DNA of 64,000 nt, from assembly GCA_963728155.1 (NCBI GenBank), contig CAVSJF010000006.1, forward strand, positions 884,613 to 948,612, in the 5' to 3' direction. This document shows, in pieces, positions 1 to 7,421 of this stretch. Position numbers and translations under genes: made by a program. The stretch's first letter is position 1; each line of letters starts with the position of its first letter. Below the pieces are notes generated by a model, which worked only from the letters and a program-made list of their open reading frames with translations, was not told the origin of the DNA and ran no database searches. Origin of the DNA: JACVRW01 sp963728155. Its GTDB lineage: Bacteria; Actinomycetota; Thermoleophilia; Solirubrobacterales; Thermoleophilaceae.

Positions 1-25
1 CGGATGAAGGTCGCTGCCGCACCCC

Positions 26-871
26 TTAATCTTGCCGCACGAACGGCCGGCCCGGCTTGCGAGCCGACGCGACCCTCACCGAAACCGGGACCCGGAGGCC
101 TGAGCCTGCTCGGTAGGGCTCCACGAGGCGGTCGAACTCAGAGCGGATACGGTGCTGGACGGGCTCGGGTTGGCCCAGGACCAGCGCGGAGCTTCGGACC
201 GTCCCGGCCATCAGGCCATGCCACAGCGCGTCGGGCGACGAGACCTCGAGGTCGAACGACACCTCATCCGTCGCGATGTCCTCCAATCCCTGGTCGCCGA
301 GCAGGCGGAGCATCTCGCCCTCGTCGGAGAAGCGAAAGAAGGGCGGCCCCACGGGCACGTCGGCCGGAGGCTTCGCACCCGACTCGGCCACCGCATCGAG
401 CAGCACGCCGATGAACCGCGCCCGCTCGGGCAGATCCCACACCGTGAGCGCGAGGCGCCCATCCGCCGCGAGCACCCGCGCGAACTCGCCCGCCGCACGC
501 TCGGGATGGCCCAGATGGTGGAGCAGGAAGCTGCCGGTCACCGCGTCGAACGAGCCGTCCGGGAAGGGGAGCGCCTCGGCGTCGCCCAGGCGAAAGTCGA
601 GCTGGGGATAGCTATCGCGAGCCAGCGCGAGCATGGTCTCCGCGATATCCAAGCCCACCACGGACGCACCGCGCTCCGCGGCCTCGGCGGTCACGTAGCC
701 GGGCCCGCTGGCCACGTCGAGCACCCGCGCTCCCGGGCGAACCCCGGCGGCGTCGAGCAACGGCTCGACCAAGCGCGGCGTGATCTGGCCGAAGAACTCG
801 TGGTAGCCCGCCGCGTGCGCCCGCCATCCGGCGGCCTCGAACGCGTTGAACTCGTCGGCCACGTCCGCCAC
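26..871 (-). CDS. Class I SAM-dependent methyltransferase
   Basis: Predicted cytoplasmic enzyme that moves a methyl group from S-adenosylmethionine to an unknown small substrate. The 281-residue product shows the Rossmann methyltransferase signature: motif I VLDVASGPG near residues 50-58, the acidic strand-2 end in VVGLDIAETM (71-80), then GDAEALPFPDGSFDAVTGS, typical of the UbiE/Methyltransf_11 group. The frame stays open upstream into the tRNA-Pro gene, so the longest possible start (961) lies inside the tRNA and is not credible. I use the GTG at 869-871, which clears the tRNA by 22 bases. No neighbour suggests a substrate. Confidence 0.85.
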   Translation of the reverse strand: MADVADEFNAFEAAGWRAHAAGYHEFFGQITPRLVEPLLDAAGVRPGARVLDVASGPGYVTAEAAERGASVVGLDIAETMLALARDSYPQLDFRLGDAEALPFPDGSFDAVTGSFLLHHLGHPERAAGEFARVLAADGRLALTVWDLPERARFIGVLLDAVAESGAKPPADVPVGPPFFRFSDEGEMLRLLGDQGLEDIATDEVSFDLEVSSPDALWHGLMAGTVRSSALVLGQPEPVQHRIRSEFDRLVEPYRAGSGLRVPVSVRVASARKPGRPFVRQD

Positions 872-893
872 TCTAACCCGGCGGTTCGTCGAG

Positions 894-967
894 TCGGGGC
901 GCCCGGATTTGAACCGGGAACCTCGGCCACCCAAAGGCCGCGCGCTACCAGGTTGCGCCACGCCCCG
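894..967 (-). tRNA. tRNA-Pro (anticodon UGG)
   Basis: Read on the minus strand, a complete cloverleaf can be folded. The acceptor stem CGGGGCG pairs with CGCCCCG, followed by discriminator A. The D-arm stem is GCGC/GCGC, the anticodon stem CGGCC/GGCCG carries loop TTTGGGT (anticodon TGG), and the T-arm CCCGG/CCGGG has loop TTCAAAT. CCA is not encoded. The stop codon of the next minus-strand gene lies in the D-loop, and the longest frame of the downstream methyltransferase would start inside this tRNA. Confidence 0.95.
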
Positions 968-1526
968 CGCCGCTCGAGTCTAACCAAGCCTCCTGGAGGC
1001 GATCCATCCAACCCTGGAGACGAGCGCGAAACAACGTGTCGTGCGTGCTCACGGCCAGCACACCATGTCGGCACCGCCAGGTCCTCCGCGCCAGGTGACC
1101 GCTGTTCGACTTCGGGTACATCCGAATGGTCGCCGGGTCGATCTCCAGAGTCGCGCTCCAAAACCGCCGCAACTCGTCAGCGTCCTGATCCGCGTGATGC
1201 TGCACGGCGAACGCGAGAGGCCGCCGGGTGAACCGGCGCATCCAGCGGGTGGCCAGTTCCACGACCCGCGGATCCGAATTGCAGAGAGACACCGTGCCAC
1301 GTCTGCGCTTGTAGCCCTCCGCGATGTACAGGCAGACGAAATCACGGAAGGTGGGCTCCTGGCCGAGCGTCGCGAATTCCTGGCGTCCTTCGGCGTACGC
1401 CTCCTCGCGACGTCGCCTGTGGTTCTCGACCATCCGGCGGTTACCCAACCGCTGGCCCCGACCGGCCCTGGTTGGGCGACCGAGCGGCAGGTCCCGCACC
1501 CAGTAGAAGATCGTGGTCTTTGGCAC
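945..1526 (-). CDS. HTH / LAGLIDADG-like protein, start unclear, overlaps tRNA-Pro
   Basis: No function can be assigned with certainty. The frame reads a helix-turn-helix (SIDEIAERLAVPKTTIFYWV), then a domain resembling LAGLIDADG-like endonuclease proteins (LYIAEGYKRR, SLCNSDPRVVELATRW), ending in LQGWMDRLQEAW. From family memory, such HTH plus LAGLIDADG-like proteins are common in Thermoleophilia. The GTG at 1524-1526 falls in the middle of the HTH; coding similarity continues upstream to about 1604 with no ATG, GTG or TTG in frame. Either a non-standard start is used, an indel hides the true start, or the gene is decaying. The TAG stop is the D-loop TAG of tRNA-Pro, giving a 23-base overlap. 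Confidence 0.6.
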   Translation of the reverse strand: MPKTTIFYWVRDLPLGRPTRAGRGQRLGNRRMVENHRRRREEAYAEGRQEFATLGQEPTFRDFVCLYIAEGYKRRRGTVSLCNSDPRVVELATRWMRRFTRRPLAFAVQHHADQDADELRRFWSATLEIDPATIRMYPKSNSGHLARRTWRCRHGVLAVSTHDTLFRARLQGWMDRLQEAWLDSSGAGRGATW

Positions 1527-1705
1527 GGCCAGCCGCTCGGCGATCTCATCGATGCTGAGGTGCCGCTCCGAACGGAGCGTTCGGGCCTTCTCGCGGAGGT
1601 ATCGTGGATGGGCGATAGCGAACGTATGTTCCCTTATTGGCCGGACGTCTAGCTCTTCCGATAGGCCGAGCGGTACGTCGCTACCGACGCTGTAGCCTGC
1701 GCCAG

Positions 1706-2944
1706 ATGGCCGATCTGCAGCCGCTGCGCACGCTTCGCTACGACACCTCGGCCGCGGGTCCGCTCGAGGACCTGATCGCGCCGCCCTACGACGTGATCGA
1801 CGAGGCCATGCGGGCCGAGCTGGCGGCCTGCAGCCCCTACAACGTCGTCCACCTCGACCTGCCTCCGAGCTACGAGCAGGCCGCGGCCACCATGGCCGAC
1901 TGGCGGGAGCGCGGCGTGCTCACCCAAGAGGACGAGCCGGCGGTCTGGGTGCTCCGCCAGGACTACCGGGCGCCGGACGGCGCCGACCGGACGCGGACCG
2001 GGTTCCTCGCGCGCGTGCGCGTGGATGAGTACGGGCCGGGCCGGATTCGGCCTCACGAGCGCACCCATCCGGGGCCGCGGGAGGACCGGCTGCGGCTCAC
2101 CCGGGCTACGAAGGCCAACCTCTCCCCCATCTTCTCTCTGTTCGAGGACGCCGAGGGCATGGCCGAACGCGCAATGAACGAGATCCGCGACGGCGAGCCC
2201 TTCGCGACAACCGGCGCGGATCGGCTGTGGCGCTCGAGCGACCCCGACCTGGTGGCCGAGCTCCAGATGGCGCTGGCCGACGCCGAGCTGTTGATCGCCG
2301 ACGGGCACCACCGCTACGAGACCGCTCGCGTTTACGCGGAGGAGGTCGGCGGCGAGGGCGAGCACCGCTACGTGCTCATGTTCCTGTGCTCGCTCACCGA
2401 TCCGGGATTGCTGGTGTTTCCCACTCACCGCCTCCTGAGCGGCCTTTCCGGGGACGAGACCAAGCAACAGGCCATCCGAGAAGTCCTTACGCGGGACTTC
2501 GAGGTCGAGAAGCTCGGCGACGCGCGAGAGCTGGAACCGAACTCCGGCGCCGGCAGGGTGGCCTTCGGCTACATGGACTCCTTCCACAAGACGCCCTACC
2601 GCGTGGTGCTCAAGGATCAGACCGTGGCCGACCGGATACTCCATGGCATGCCCGAGCCCTACCGCCGCCTCGACACCGCCGTGCTGGAGGCACTGGTGCT
2701 GCGCGAGGCCCTGGGCATGAGCGAGGACGACATCTCCCACCTCCGCGGGCTCGACTACTCGAAGAGCCTCGACGACGCCATCGACGCCGTGCAGACCGGC
2801 CGCGCCGACGCGGGCTTCTTCATGCGCGCCACGCCGGTCGAGCAGGTGCGCGAGGTGGCGGCCACCGGCGAGTCGATGCCTCCCAAGTCGACCTACTTCT
2901 TCCCCAAGGTGCCCACGGGCCTCGTGTTCAACCCGCTCGCCTGA
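1706..2944 (+). CDS. DUF1015 family protein
   Basis: A 412-residue soluble protein of the DUF1015 family, whose biochemical role I cannot state. Recognisable family blocks are APPYDVIDEAM near residues 25-35, RPHERTHPGPREDRL near 116-129, and the hallmark IADGHHRYETA near 197-207. Length matches the family (about 400-420). The frame opens at 1637, but family similarity begins at MADLQPLRTLRYD, so the ATG at 1706 is chosen. It is followed after 2 bases by the PduO-type adenosyltransferase gene and then OsmC, so the three are likely co-transcribed. Confidence 0.85.
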   Translation: MADLQPLRTLRYDTSAAGPLEDLIAPPYDVIDEAMRAELAACSPYNVVHLDLPPSYEQAAATMADWRERGVLTQEDEPAVWVLRQDYRAPDGADRTRTGFLARVRVDEYGPGRIRPHERTHPGPREDRLRLTRATKANLSPIFSLFEDAEGMAERAMNEIRDGEPFATTGADRLWRSSDPDLVAELQMALADAELLIADGHHRYETARVYAEEVGGEGEHRYVLMFLCSLTDPGLLVFPTHRLLSGLSGDETKQQAIREVLTRDFEVEKLGDARELEPNSGAGRVAFGYMDSFHKTPYRVVLKDQTVADRILHGMPEPYRRLDTAVLEALVLREALGMSEDDISHLRGLDYSKSLDDAIDAVQTGRADAGFFMRATPVEQVREVAATGESMPPKSTYFFPKVPTGLVFNPLA

Positions 2945-2946
2945 CC

Positions 2947-3504
2947 GTGGTGAAGATCTACACGCGCAAGGGCGACGACGGCACCACCGGCCTCTGGTAC
3001 GGCGGCCGCGTGGCGAAGTTCCACGGGCGCCCCGAGGCCTACGGCTCGGTCGACGAGGCGGCCTCCGCGCTGGGGCTCGCCCGCGCCGCCGCCGAGCGAG
3101 GAAGCGAGCTGTACCTCGACGTGCTGCGCGTACAGAACGAGCTGTTCGTGGCCGGCGCCGAGCTGGCCACCGCGCCCGAGGCCGCCGATCGGCTCGAGCC
3201 CGGCGTGTCCAAGGTCACCGCGGACATGATCGAGCAGCTCGAGGCCGACATCGACCGCTACATGGAGCGGGTCGACCTGGCGCCGAAGTTCACCATCCCG
3301 GGGGGAACCGAGCTGTCCGCGCGCCTCGACGTGGCGCGCGCCGCCGTGCGGCGGGCCGAGCGCCGCGTCGCCGTCCTCAAGGACGGCGGCGATCTGACCG
3401 ACGAAACCGTGCTGACCTATCTGAACCGGCTCTCCGATGCGTTGTTCGCCATGGCGCGCTTCGCCGACGAGCCGGAGCCCGAGCTGTTCAAGGGGAGAAA
3501 ATGA
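2947..3504 (+). CDS. PduO-type cob(I)alamin adenosyltransferase
   Basis: Transfers the adenosyl group of ATP to cob(I)alamin, making coenzyme B12 in the cytoplasm. The 185-residue product has the family's N-terminal ATP-binding block VKIYTRKGDDGTTGLWYGG (residues 2-20) and the C-terminal RAAVRRAERRVAVL helix with the conserved RRAER. Length is normal for a single-domain PduO-type enzyme. Two consecutive GTG codons occur (2947 and 2950); 2947 gives the usual MVKIYT start. It sits 2 bases after the DUF1015 gene, and its TGA overlaps the ATG of the OsmC gene by 4 bases, indicating translational coupling. Confidence 0.92.
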   Translation: MVKIYTRKGDDGTTGLWYGGRVAKFHGRPEAYGSVDEAASALGLARAAAERGSELYLDVLRVQNELFVAGAELATAPEAADRLEPGVSKVTADMIEQLEADIDRYMERVDLAPKFTIPGGTELSARLDVARAAVRRAERRVAVLKDGGDLTDETVLTYLNRLSDALFAMARFADEPEPELFKGRK

Positions 3505-3896
3505 GAGCGATCGCCCGCCGCGACGGCGGAAAGCTGAAGCAAGACATCGAGATCCGCGGGCACCGGGTGATCGCCGACGAGCCCAAGGCCTCGGGGGGCG
3601 AGGACGCCGGGCCCAGCCCGCAGGAGCTGCTCGCGGCGAGCCTCGCCTCCTGCACCGCCATCACGATGGAGATGTACGCGCATCGCAAGGGCTGGGACGT
3701 GGGCGACATCGTGGTCGACGTCGACTACGAGCCCGCGCAGCGCGGCTCCCCGACGCGTTTCACCATGGACGTCGGGCTCTCGAAGGAGCTACCCGACAAG
3801 CAGCGCGAGAAGCTGATGCAGATCGCGGCGAAATGCCCGGTTCACCGGACGCTCGAGGGTGAGGTCATGTTCGAGGAGAACGTGGAGCTCAGGTGA
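3501..3896 (+). CDS. OsmC family protein
   Basis: A 131-residue OsmC-fold protein, probably a thiol-dependent peroxidase reducing organic hydroperoxides in the cytoplasm. The two conserved family cysteines are visible, one in SLASCTAITMEMYA near residue 51 and one in AAKCPVHRTL near residue 113; in OsmC/Ohr enzymes such a pair forms the redox centre. PSPQELLAASLASC is the classic family block. The start ATG overlaps the upstream TGA (ATGA). The 3' end overlaps the convergent GNAT gene by 8 bases. Substrate preference cannot be read from the sequence. Confidence 0.9.
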   Translation: MRAIARRDGGKLKQDIEIRGHRVIADEPKASGGEDAGPSPQELLAASLASCTAITMEMYAHRKGWDVGDIVVDVDYEPAQRGSPTRFTMDVGLSKELPDKQREKLMQIAAKCPVHRTLEGEVMFEENVELR

Positions 3897-4539
3897 TGTT
3901 GCTGCGCTCCCACATCTGGAAGGCGCCGACCTCCTCGTAGCCCAGCCGCTCGTAGACCGGGCGACCGAGCGCGGTGGCCACCAGGGTGCTGGCCTGGCGC
4001 CCGCGCTCGGCGGCGTCGGCCAGCGCGTGGGCCATCAGCTTGCCCGAGAGGCCGCGGCCCCGCGCCTCCGGCCGCACGGCGACCCAGCCGATGTCGGTGT
4101 TGAGGCCGTCGTCCGCGGCGATCAGGCCGCCGGCCGGGCGGCCGTCGCGGTGGGCTACGTATACGTACACCCCTTCGCCCTCGAGGCCCGACAGCGCACG
4201 GCGGAAGGAACCGTCGTAGCCGTAGGCCAGGTCGTTGAGAACGGCGACCTCCTCCATCGAGCCCTCGGCCGTCCAGTCCTCGAGCGGCGGGCGGGGCGGC
4301 GGATGGCGCAGCGAACGGACCATGCCCGGCGGCTCGGAGTCGAGAACGTGGCCGCGCTCGCCCAGAAGCGCCGCGGCGGCGGCATCGCCGGGGTGGACCC
4401 AGACGGTCCAGTCGGCTCCGGCTTCCCGGTAGGCATCCGCGAGCTCCTCGTAGGCCTCCTCCAGCGCGCCCGCGCTCTGGTAGGTGACCGAGTTGAGCAC
4501 GGAGCGTTCCGAAGCAGCGGGCACGATCGCGCCCTGCAC
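3889..4539 (-). CDS. GNAT family N-acetyltransferase
   Basis: Predicted acetyl-CoA-dependent acetyltransferase of unknown substrate. The C-terminal half has the GNAT core: VYVYVAHRDGRPAGG, then WVAVRPEARGRGLSGKLMA with the R-G-x-G-x acetyl-CoA loop, then ALGRPVYERLGYEEVG. The N-terminal half (VPAASERSVLNSVTY) resembles the extended N-domain of some actinobacterial GNATs. The GTG at 4539 is the first usable start. Plausible coding sequence (ERPGVQGAIVPAA) continues upstream in frame to a TAG near 4590 with no start codon, so the annotated N-terminus may be short or an indel lies near 4575. Confidence 0.8.
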   Translation of the reverse strand: MQGAIVPAASERSVLNSVTYQSAGALEEAYEELADAYREAGADWTVWVHPGDAAAAALLGERGHVLDSEPPGMVRSLRHPPPRPPLEDWTAEGSMEEVAVLNDLAYGYDGSFRRALSGLEGEGVYVYVAHRDGRPAGGLIAADDGLNTDIGWVAVRPEARGRGLSGKLMAHALADAAERGRQASTLVATALGRPVYERLGYEEVGAFQMWERSNIT

Positions 4540-4634
4540 GCCCGGGCGCTCGAAGAGCGACGCGCCCTCCGAGGCGCCCGCGATTAGCCGCTAGCCGTGC
4601 TCTAGGGCCGAATACGACGAGCCCCGACAAGGGA

Positions 4635-5174
4635 TCAGCTCACGGTGGCGCCGGCGTCGCGCAGCTCGTCCAGAGCGCGCTCGGAATCGCCCGGCTCGAC
4701 GTCGATACCGCGCACTCCGGCGCGGTCGAGCGTGACGCGAAAGCCCTCTCGCAGCGCGTCGAGAGCGCTGGCCCGGACGCAGTAGTCGGTCGCCAGGCCC
4801 ACCACCGTCACGTCCTGAACGCCGTGCTCGCGCAGCACTCCGGCCAGGTCGGTCTCCTCGAAGCCCGAGTAGCCCTCGAGGTCGCGCTCGTAGCCCGCGT
4901 CGATCACCACGTCGATCTTCTCCCGTGGCAACGAGGGGTGCAGCTCCGCCCCCTCGGTGCCCTGGACGCAGTGCGGCGGCCACGGGCCGCCCTGCTCGGC
5001 GAAGGAGGCGTGATCGGGCGGATGCCAGTCGCGGGTGGCCACCACCAGGTCGAAGTCCCCCGACTCGATCAGCTCGTTCACCCGGTCAGCGATCGCGTCG
5101 CCGTCGGGAACGGCCAGGGCGCCGCCCGCGGTGAAGTCGTTCTGGAAGTCGATGATGAGAAGGGCGCGGGGCAT
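4635..5174 (-). CDS. pncA: Nicotinamidase (PncA, isochorismatase-like fold)
   Basis: Hydrolyses nicotinamide to nicotinate for NAD salvage in the cytoplasm. The 179-residue product shows the catalytic Asp in LLIIDFQNDFTAGG (near residue 10), the metal-binding block TRDWHPPDHASF, the PncA-type WPPHCVQGTEGAELHP, and the nucleophilic Cys in VGLATDYCVRASALDA (near 133). This nicotinamidase pattern distinguishes it from general isochorismatase hydrolases. The frame opens further upstream, but ATG 5174 begins MPRALLIIDFQ. The gene is divergent from the Nudix gene with only 18 bases between starts, so promoters must overlap or transcripts are nearly leaderless. Confidence 0.9.
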   Translation of the reverse strand: MPRALLIIDFQNDFTAGGALAVPDGDAIADRVNELIESGDFDLVVATRDWHPPDHASFAEQGGPWPPHCVQGTEGAELHPSLPREKIDVVIDAGYERDLEGYSGFEETDLAGVLREHGVQDVTVVGLATDYCVRASALDALREGFRVTLDRAGVRGIDVEPGDSERALDELRDAGATVS

Positions 5175-5192
5175 CTCCGCGATGATATTCCG

Positions 5193-5735
5193 GTGCGGGA
5201 GTACCTCCTGACCCCCGAAGAGGCGGCAGCCATGGACGCGCCGGGCAGCACGGACGCGGCCGTGCTCGTCCCCCTCCTGCCCGACCCGCTCACCGCGGTG
5301 TTCACGGAGCGCCGCGCCGACCTTCGCCGTCACGCCGGTGAGATCTCCTTCCCGGGCGGGCGCCAGGACGATCCGGGCGAGGACCTGCGCGTCACGGCCC
5401 TCCGCGAGGCCCAGGAGGAGATCGGCCTGCCGCCCGAGGCGGTCGAGGTGGTGGGCGCCCTACCCCCGGTGGGCACCTTCGTCACCGGCTACCGCGTTTT
5501 CCCCTTCGTGGGAACCATCGAGCGCGGCCACGTCTGGGCGCCCGCCGAGGCGGAGGTGGCTCAGGTGCTCGAGTTCGCGCTTACCGATCTGGTGGCCGGA
5601 CACGCGATGAAACGGCTCGTACGCAAGGGCGTGCCGGTCAAGACGCCCACTTACACGGTGGACGGACACCTGATCTGGGGAGCGACCGCGCGCATGGTGC
5701 AGTCGCTGCTGGAGCGGCTCGCTCCCCTGCTCTAG
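5193..5735 (+). CDS. Nudix hydrolase, CoA pyrophosphatase type
   Basis: Probably cleaves CoA or its derivatives at the pyrophosphate bond. The Nudix box GGRQDDPGEDLRVTALREAQ followed by EEIGL fits GX5EX7REUXEEXGU. The block just before it, FTERRADLRRHAGEISFPGG, is the UPF0035 signature that marks CoA-specific Nudix enzymes (NUDT7/NudL type). Length of 180 residues is normal. Start GTG 5193 precedes REYLLTPEEAAAM; an ATG at 5232 is an alternative. The gene is divergent from pncA and convergent with the rhodanese gene. Confidence 0.88.
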   Translation: MREYLLTPEEAAAMDAPGSTDAAVLVPLLPDPLTAVFTERRADLRRHAGEISFPGGRQDDPGEDLRVTALREAQEEIGLPPEAVEVVGALPPVGTFVTGYRVFPFVGTIERGHVWAPAEAEVAQVLEFALTDLVAGHAMKRLVRKGVPVKTPTYTVDGHLIWGATARMVQSLLERLAPLL

Positions 5736-5751
5736 CCGCCCCGGGTTCCCA

Positions 5752-6594
5752 TCAGGCGCCCTTATCGATGGGAACGTTGACCATATTGCCCCACTCGGTC
5801 CACGATCCGTCGTAGTTCTTGACGTCGCTCTCCCCCAGCAGCTCGTGCAGCACGAACCAGGTGTGCGCCGAGCGCTCGCCGATGCGGCAGTAGGCGATGA
5901 TCGGATTCCCGTCGATCACGCCCTTCTCCTTATAGAGCTCGCGCAGCTCGTCGGCGGACTTGAAGGTGCCGTCCTCCTGAACGGCCTGGGCCCAGGGGAC
6001 CGACGCCGCGCTGGGGATGTGCCCGCCGCGCTGGGCGCCCTCCTGCTCGTAGCCGGCCATGGCGATCAACTCACCGGAGTACTCCTGGGGCGAGCGCACG
6101 TCGACCAGCCGGATTGCCTCGCCCAGCGACGCCTGGACCTCGTCACGGTGGGCCCGGATCGATTCGTCGCCCTCGCGCGCGTGGAACTCCTGGGCCTCGT
6201 AGCTGGGCACGTCGGTGGAGGTGGGGCGTCCCTCCGAGATCCACTTCTCGCGCGGGCCGTTCATCAACTTGACGTTCTGGTGGCCGTAGTAGAGGAGGTA
6301 CCAGTAGGTGTACGCCGCGAACCAGTTGTTGCGATCGCCGTAGAGCACGACCGTGTGGTCGTTGGACACGCCGCGGCTGCCGAACAGCTCGCCGAACTCC
6401 TCCGGCGCGAGAAAATCTCGCTTGACCTGGTCCTGGAGGTCCTTCTTCCAGTCGAGGCCGATCGCGCCGGGGATGTGGGCCTCCGCGTACAGCGACGGGT
6501 TCTCGTCGACCTCGACGATGCGGATCGAATCGTCGGACAGATGGTTCTCGACCCATTGGGTGTCGACGAGAACGTCCTTCGCGTAGTCGGCCAT
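5752..6594 (-). CDS. Thiosulfate sulfurtransferase (tandem rhodanese, SseA/CysA-like)
   Basis: Transfers sulfane sulfur from thiosulfate to an acceptor such as cyanide or thiols. It has two rhodanese domains in 280 residues. The N-terminal domain (about 10-125) lacks a catalytic Cys, with YGDRNNWFAAYTYW at the loop position; the C-terminal domain (about 145-275) carries the active loop AYCRIGERSAHTWF. CRIGERS is the form seen in mycobacterial and other actinobacterial CysA/SseA. ATG 6594 is followed by DYAKDVLVDTQWVE, the usual family opening. The gene lies 9 bases from the next minus-strand gene upstream. Confidence 0.92.
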   Translation of the reverse strand: MADYAKDVLVDTQWVENHLSDDSIRIVEVDENPSLYAEAHIPGAIGLDWKKDLQDQVKRDFLAPEEFGELFGSRGVSNDHTVVLYGDRNNWFAAYTYWYLLYYGHQNVKLMNGPREKWISEGRPTSTDVPSYEAQEFHAREGDESIRAHRDEVQASLGEAIRLVDVRSPQEYSGELIAMAGYEQEGAQRGGHIPSAASVPWAQAVQEDGTFKSADELRELYKEKGVIDGNPIIAYCRIGERSAHTWFVLHELLGESDVKNYDGSWTEWGNMVNVPIDKGA

Positions 6595-6603
6595 GGCCTA
6601 TTT

Positions 6604-7096
6604 CTAGCAGGGGTCGAGCAGCACGCCGTCCACCGCCGCCCGCGTCTCGGCGAGCCACGCGGCGTGATCCGCCGGGTCGGCGGCGGTCACGGCCACCGGC
6701 ATCCGCCAGGTCGTGCTCGCCGCGCGAACCGCGTCCGCGCCCTCCTGCAGCAGCCGCGGCGCCACCGGGCCCGCGCCCTCGTAGACCAAACCGCGCACCG
6801 GCGTGTCCACCAGCCGCTCGAGGAGGGTCCCAAGGCGCGCGCCGTGGAGGTCGGGAGCGGCGACGGCATCCACGCTGGCCATCAGCCAGCAGACCACGCT
6901 CACCCCGGCCAGCTGCGCCATCACCGTGCCCAGCCGGTCGGGATCGGCCACCACCCCCTGGGCCCCGGCCGCCTCGATGGCCCCGACCCGGCCGGGGTCG
7001 CGCGTGGTGCCGCGCACCGCGTGGCCCTCGCGCGACGAGTGCCTCGGCCAGGGCCCGGCCGCGGCAGCCGCAGCCCACGATCAGCACGCGGGCCAA
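6604..7096 (-). CDS. NAD(P)-binding Rossmann protein (frameshifted)
   Basis: A small dinucleotide-binding protein resembling an NAD-dependent epimerase fragment; substrate unknown. The TTG at 7094-7096 begins LARVLIVGCGCRGRALAEAL, a glycine-rich nucleotide-binding loop. After about 20 residues the frame breaks near 7036. The rest continues in another frame as HAVRGTTRDPGRVGAIEA through to TRAAVDGVLLDPC. One surplus base in the GCGCGAG stretch explains the break. Joined, the product is about 163 residues. The start lies 2 bases after the stop of the upstream membrane-protein gene, implying co-transcription. Assembly error is the simplest cause. Confidence 0.6.
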
Positions 7097-7098
7097 GG

Positions 7099-7398
7099 TC
7101 AGGTCTCGGTGCGCGCGCGCCGGCGCAGCTCTTCGCGCCAGCGCTCGTCTTCGGCCACCTGCGCTCGCACGTCCTCCTCGCTGCGCTCGGGCCGCCCGCT
7201 GGCCCGGCGCCGGGCGTTCTGGGCCTCGAGCATCTGATCGACGTCGTCGAGCTCCAGCTCGGCCTCGACCTCCGGGGAGCGGGTGGGACGCCAGGCGACC
7301 TGTTCGGCCCCCGAGCCGGGATACCACTTCCCGAGGGCCAGCAGGATGGCGATCCCCACCACGAACCCGCCCAGCACAAAGAGGCCGAACTCGTCCAC
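7099..7398 (-). CDS. Small single-pass membrane protein, function unknown
   Basis: A 99-residue protein I do not recognise. Residues 5-23 (GLFVLGGFVVGIAILLALG) form one membrane segment. The rest is charged and likely helical or coiled-coil (VEAELELDDVDQMLEAQNAR, DERWREELRRRAR) and would face the cytoplasm. ATG 7398 is the natural start. It lies directly upstream of the Rossmann gene on the same strand and is divergent from the thiolase gene 23 bases away. Confidence 0.7.
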   Translation of the reverse strand: MDEFGLFVLGGFVVGIAILLALGKWYPGSGAEQVAWRPTRSPEVEAELELDDVDQMLEAQNARRRASGRPERSEEDVRAQVAEDERWREELRRRARTET

Positions 7399-7421
7399 GA
7401 TCCGAGTGTACGCTCCGGCGG

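Noticed and set aside
152..1231. Long plus-strand open frame opposite the methyltransferase and tRNA-Pro
   Set aside because: Runs through a tRNA and antisense to a clear methyltransferase; composition is that of a high-GC shadow frame.
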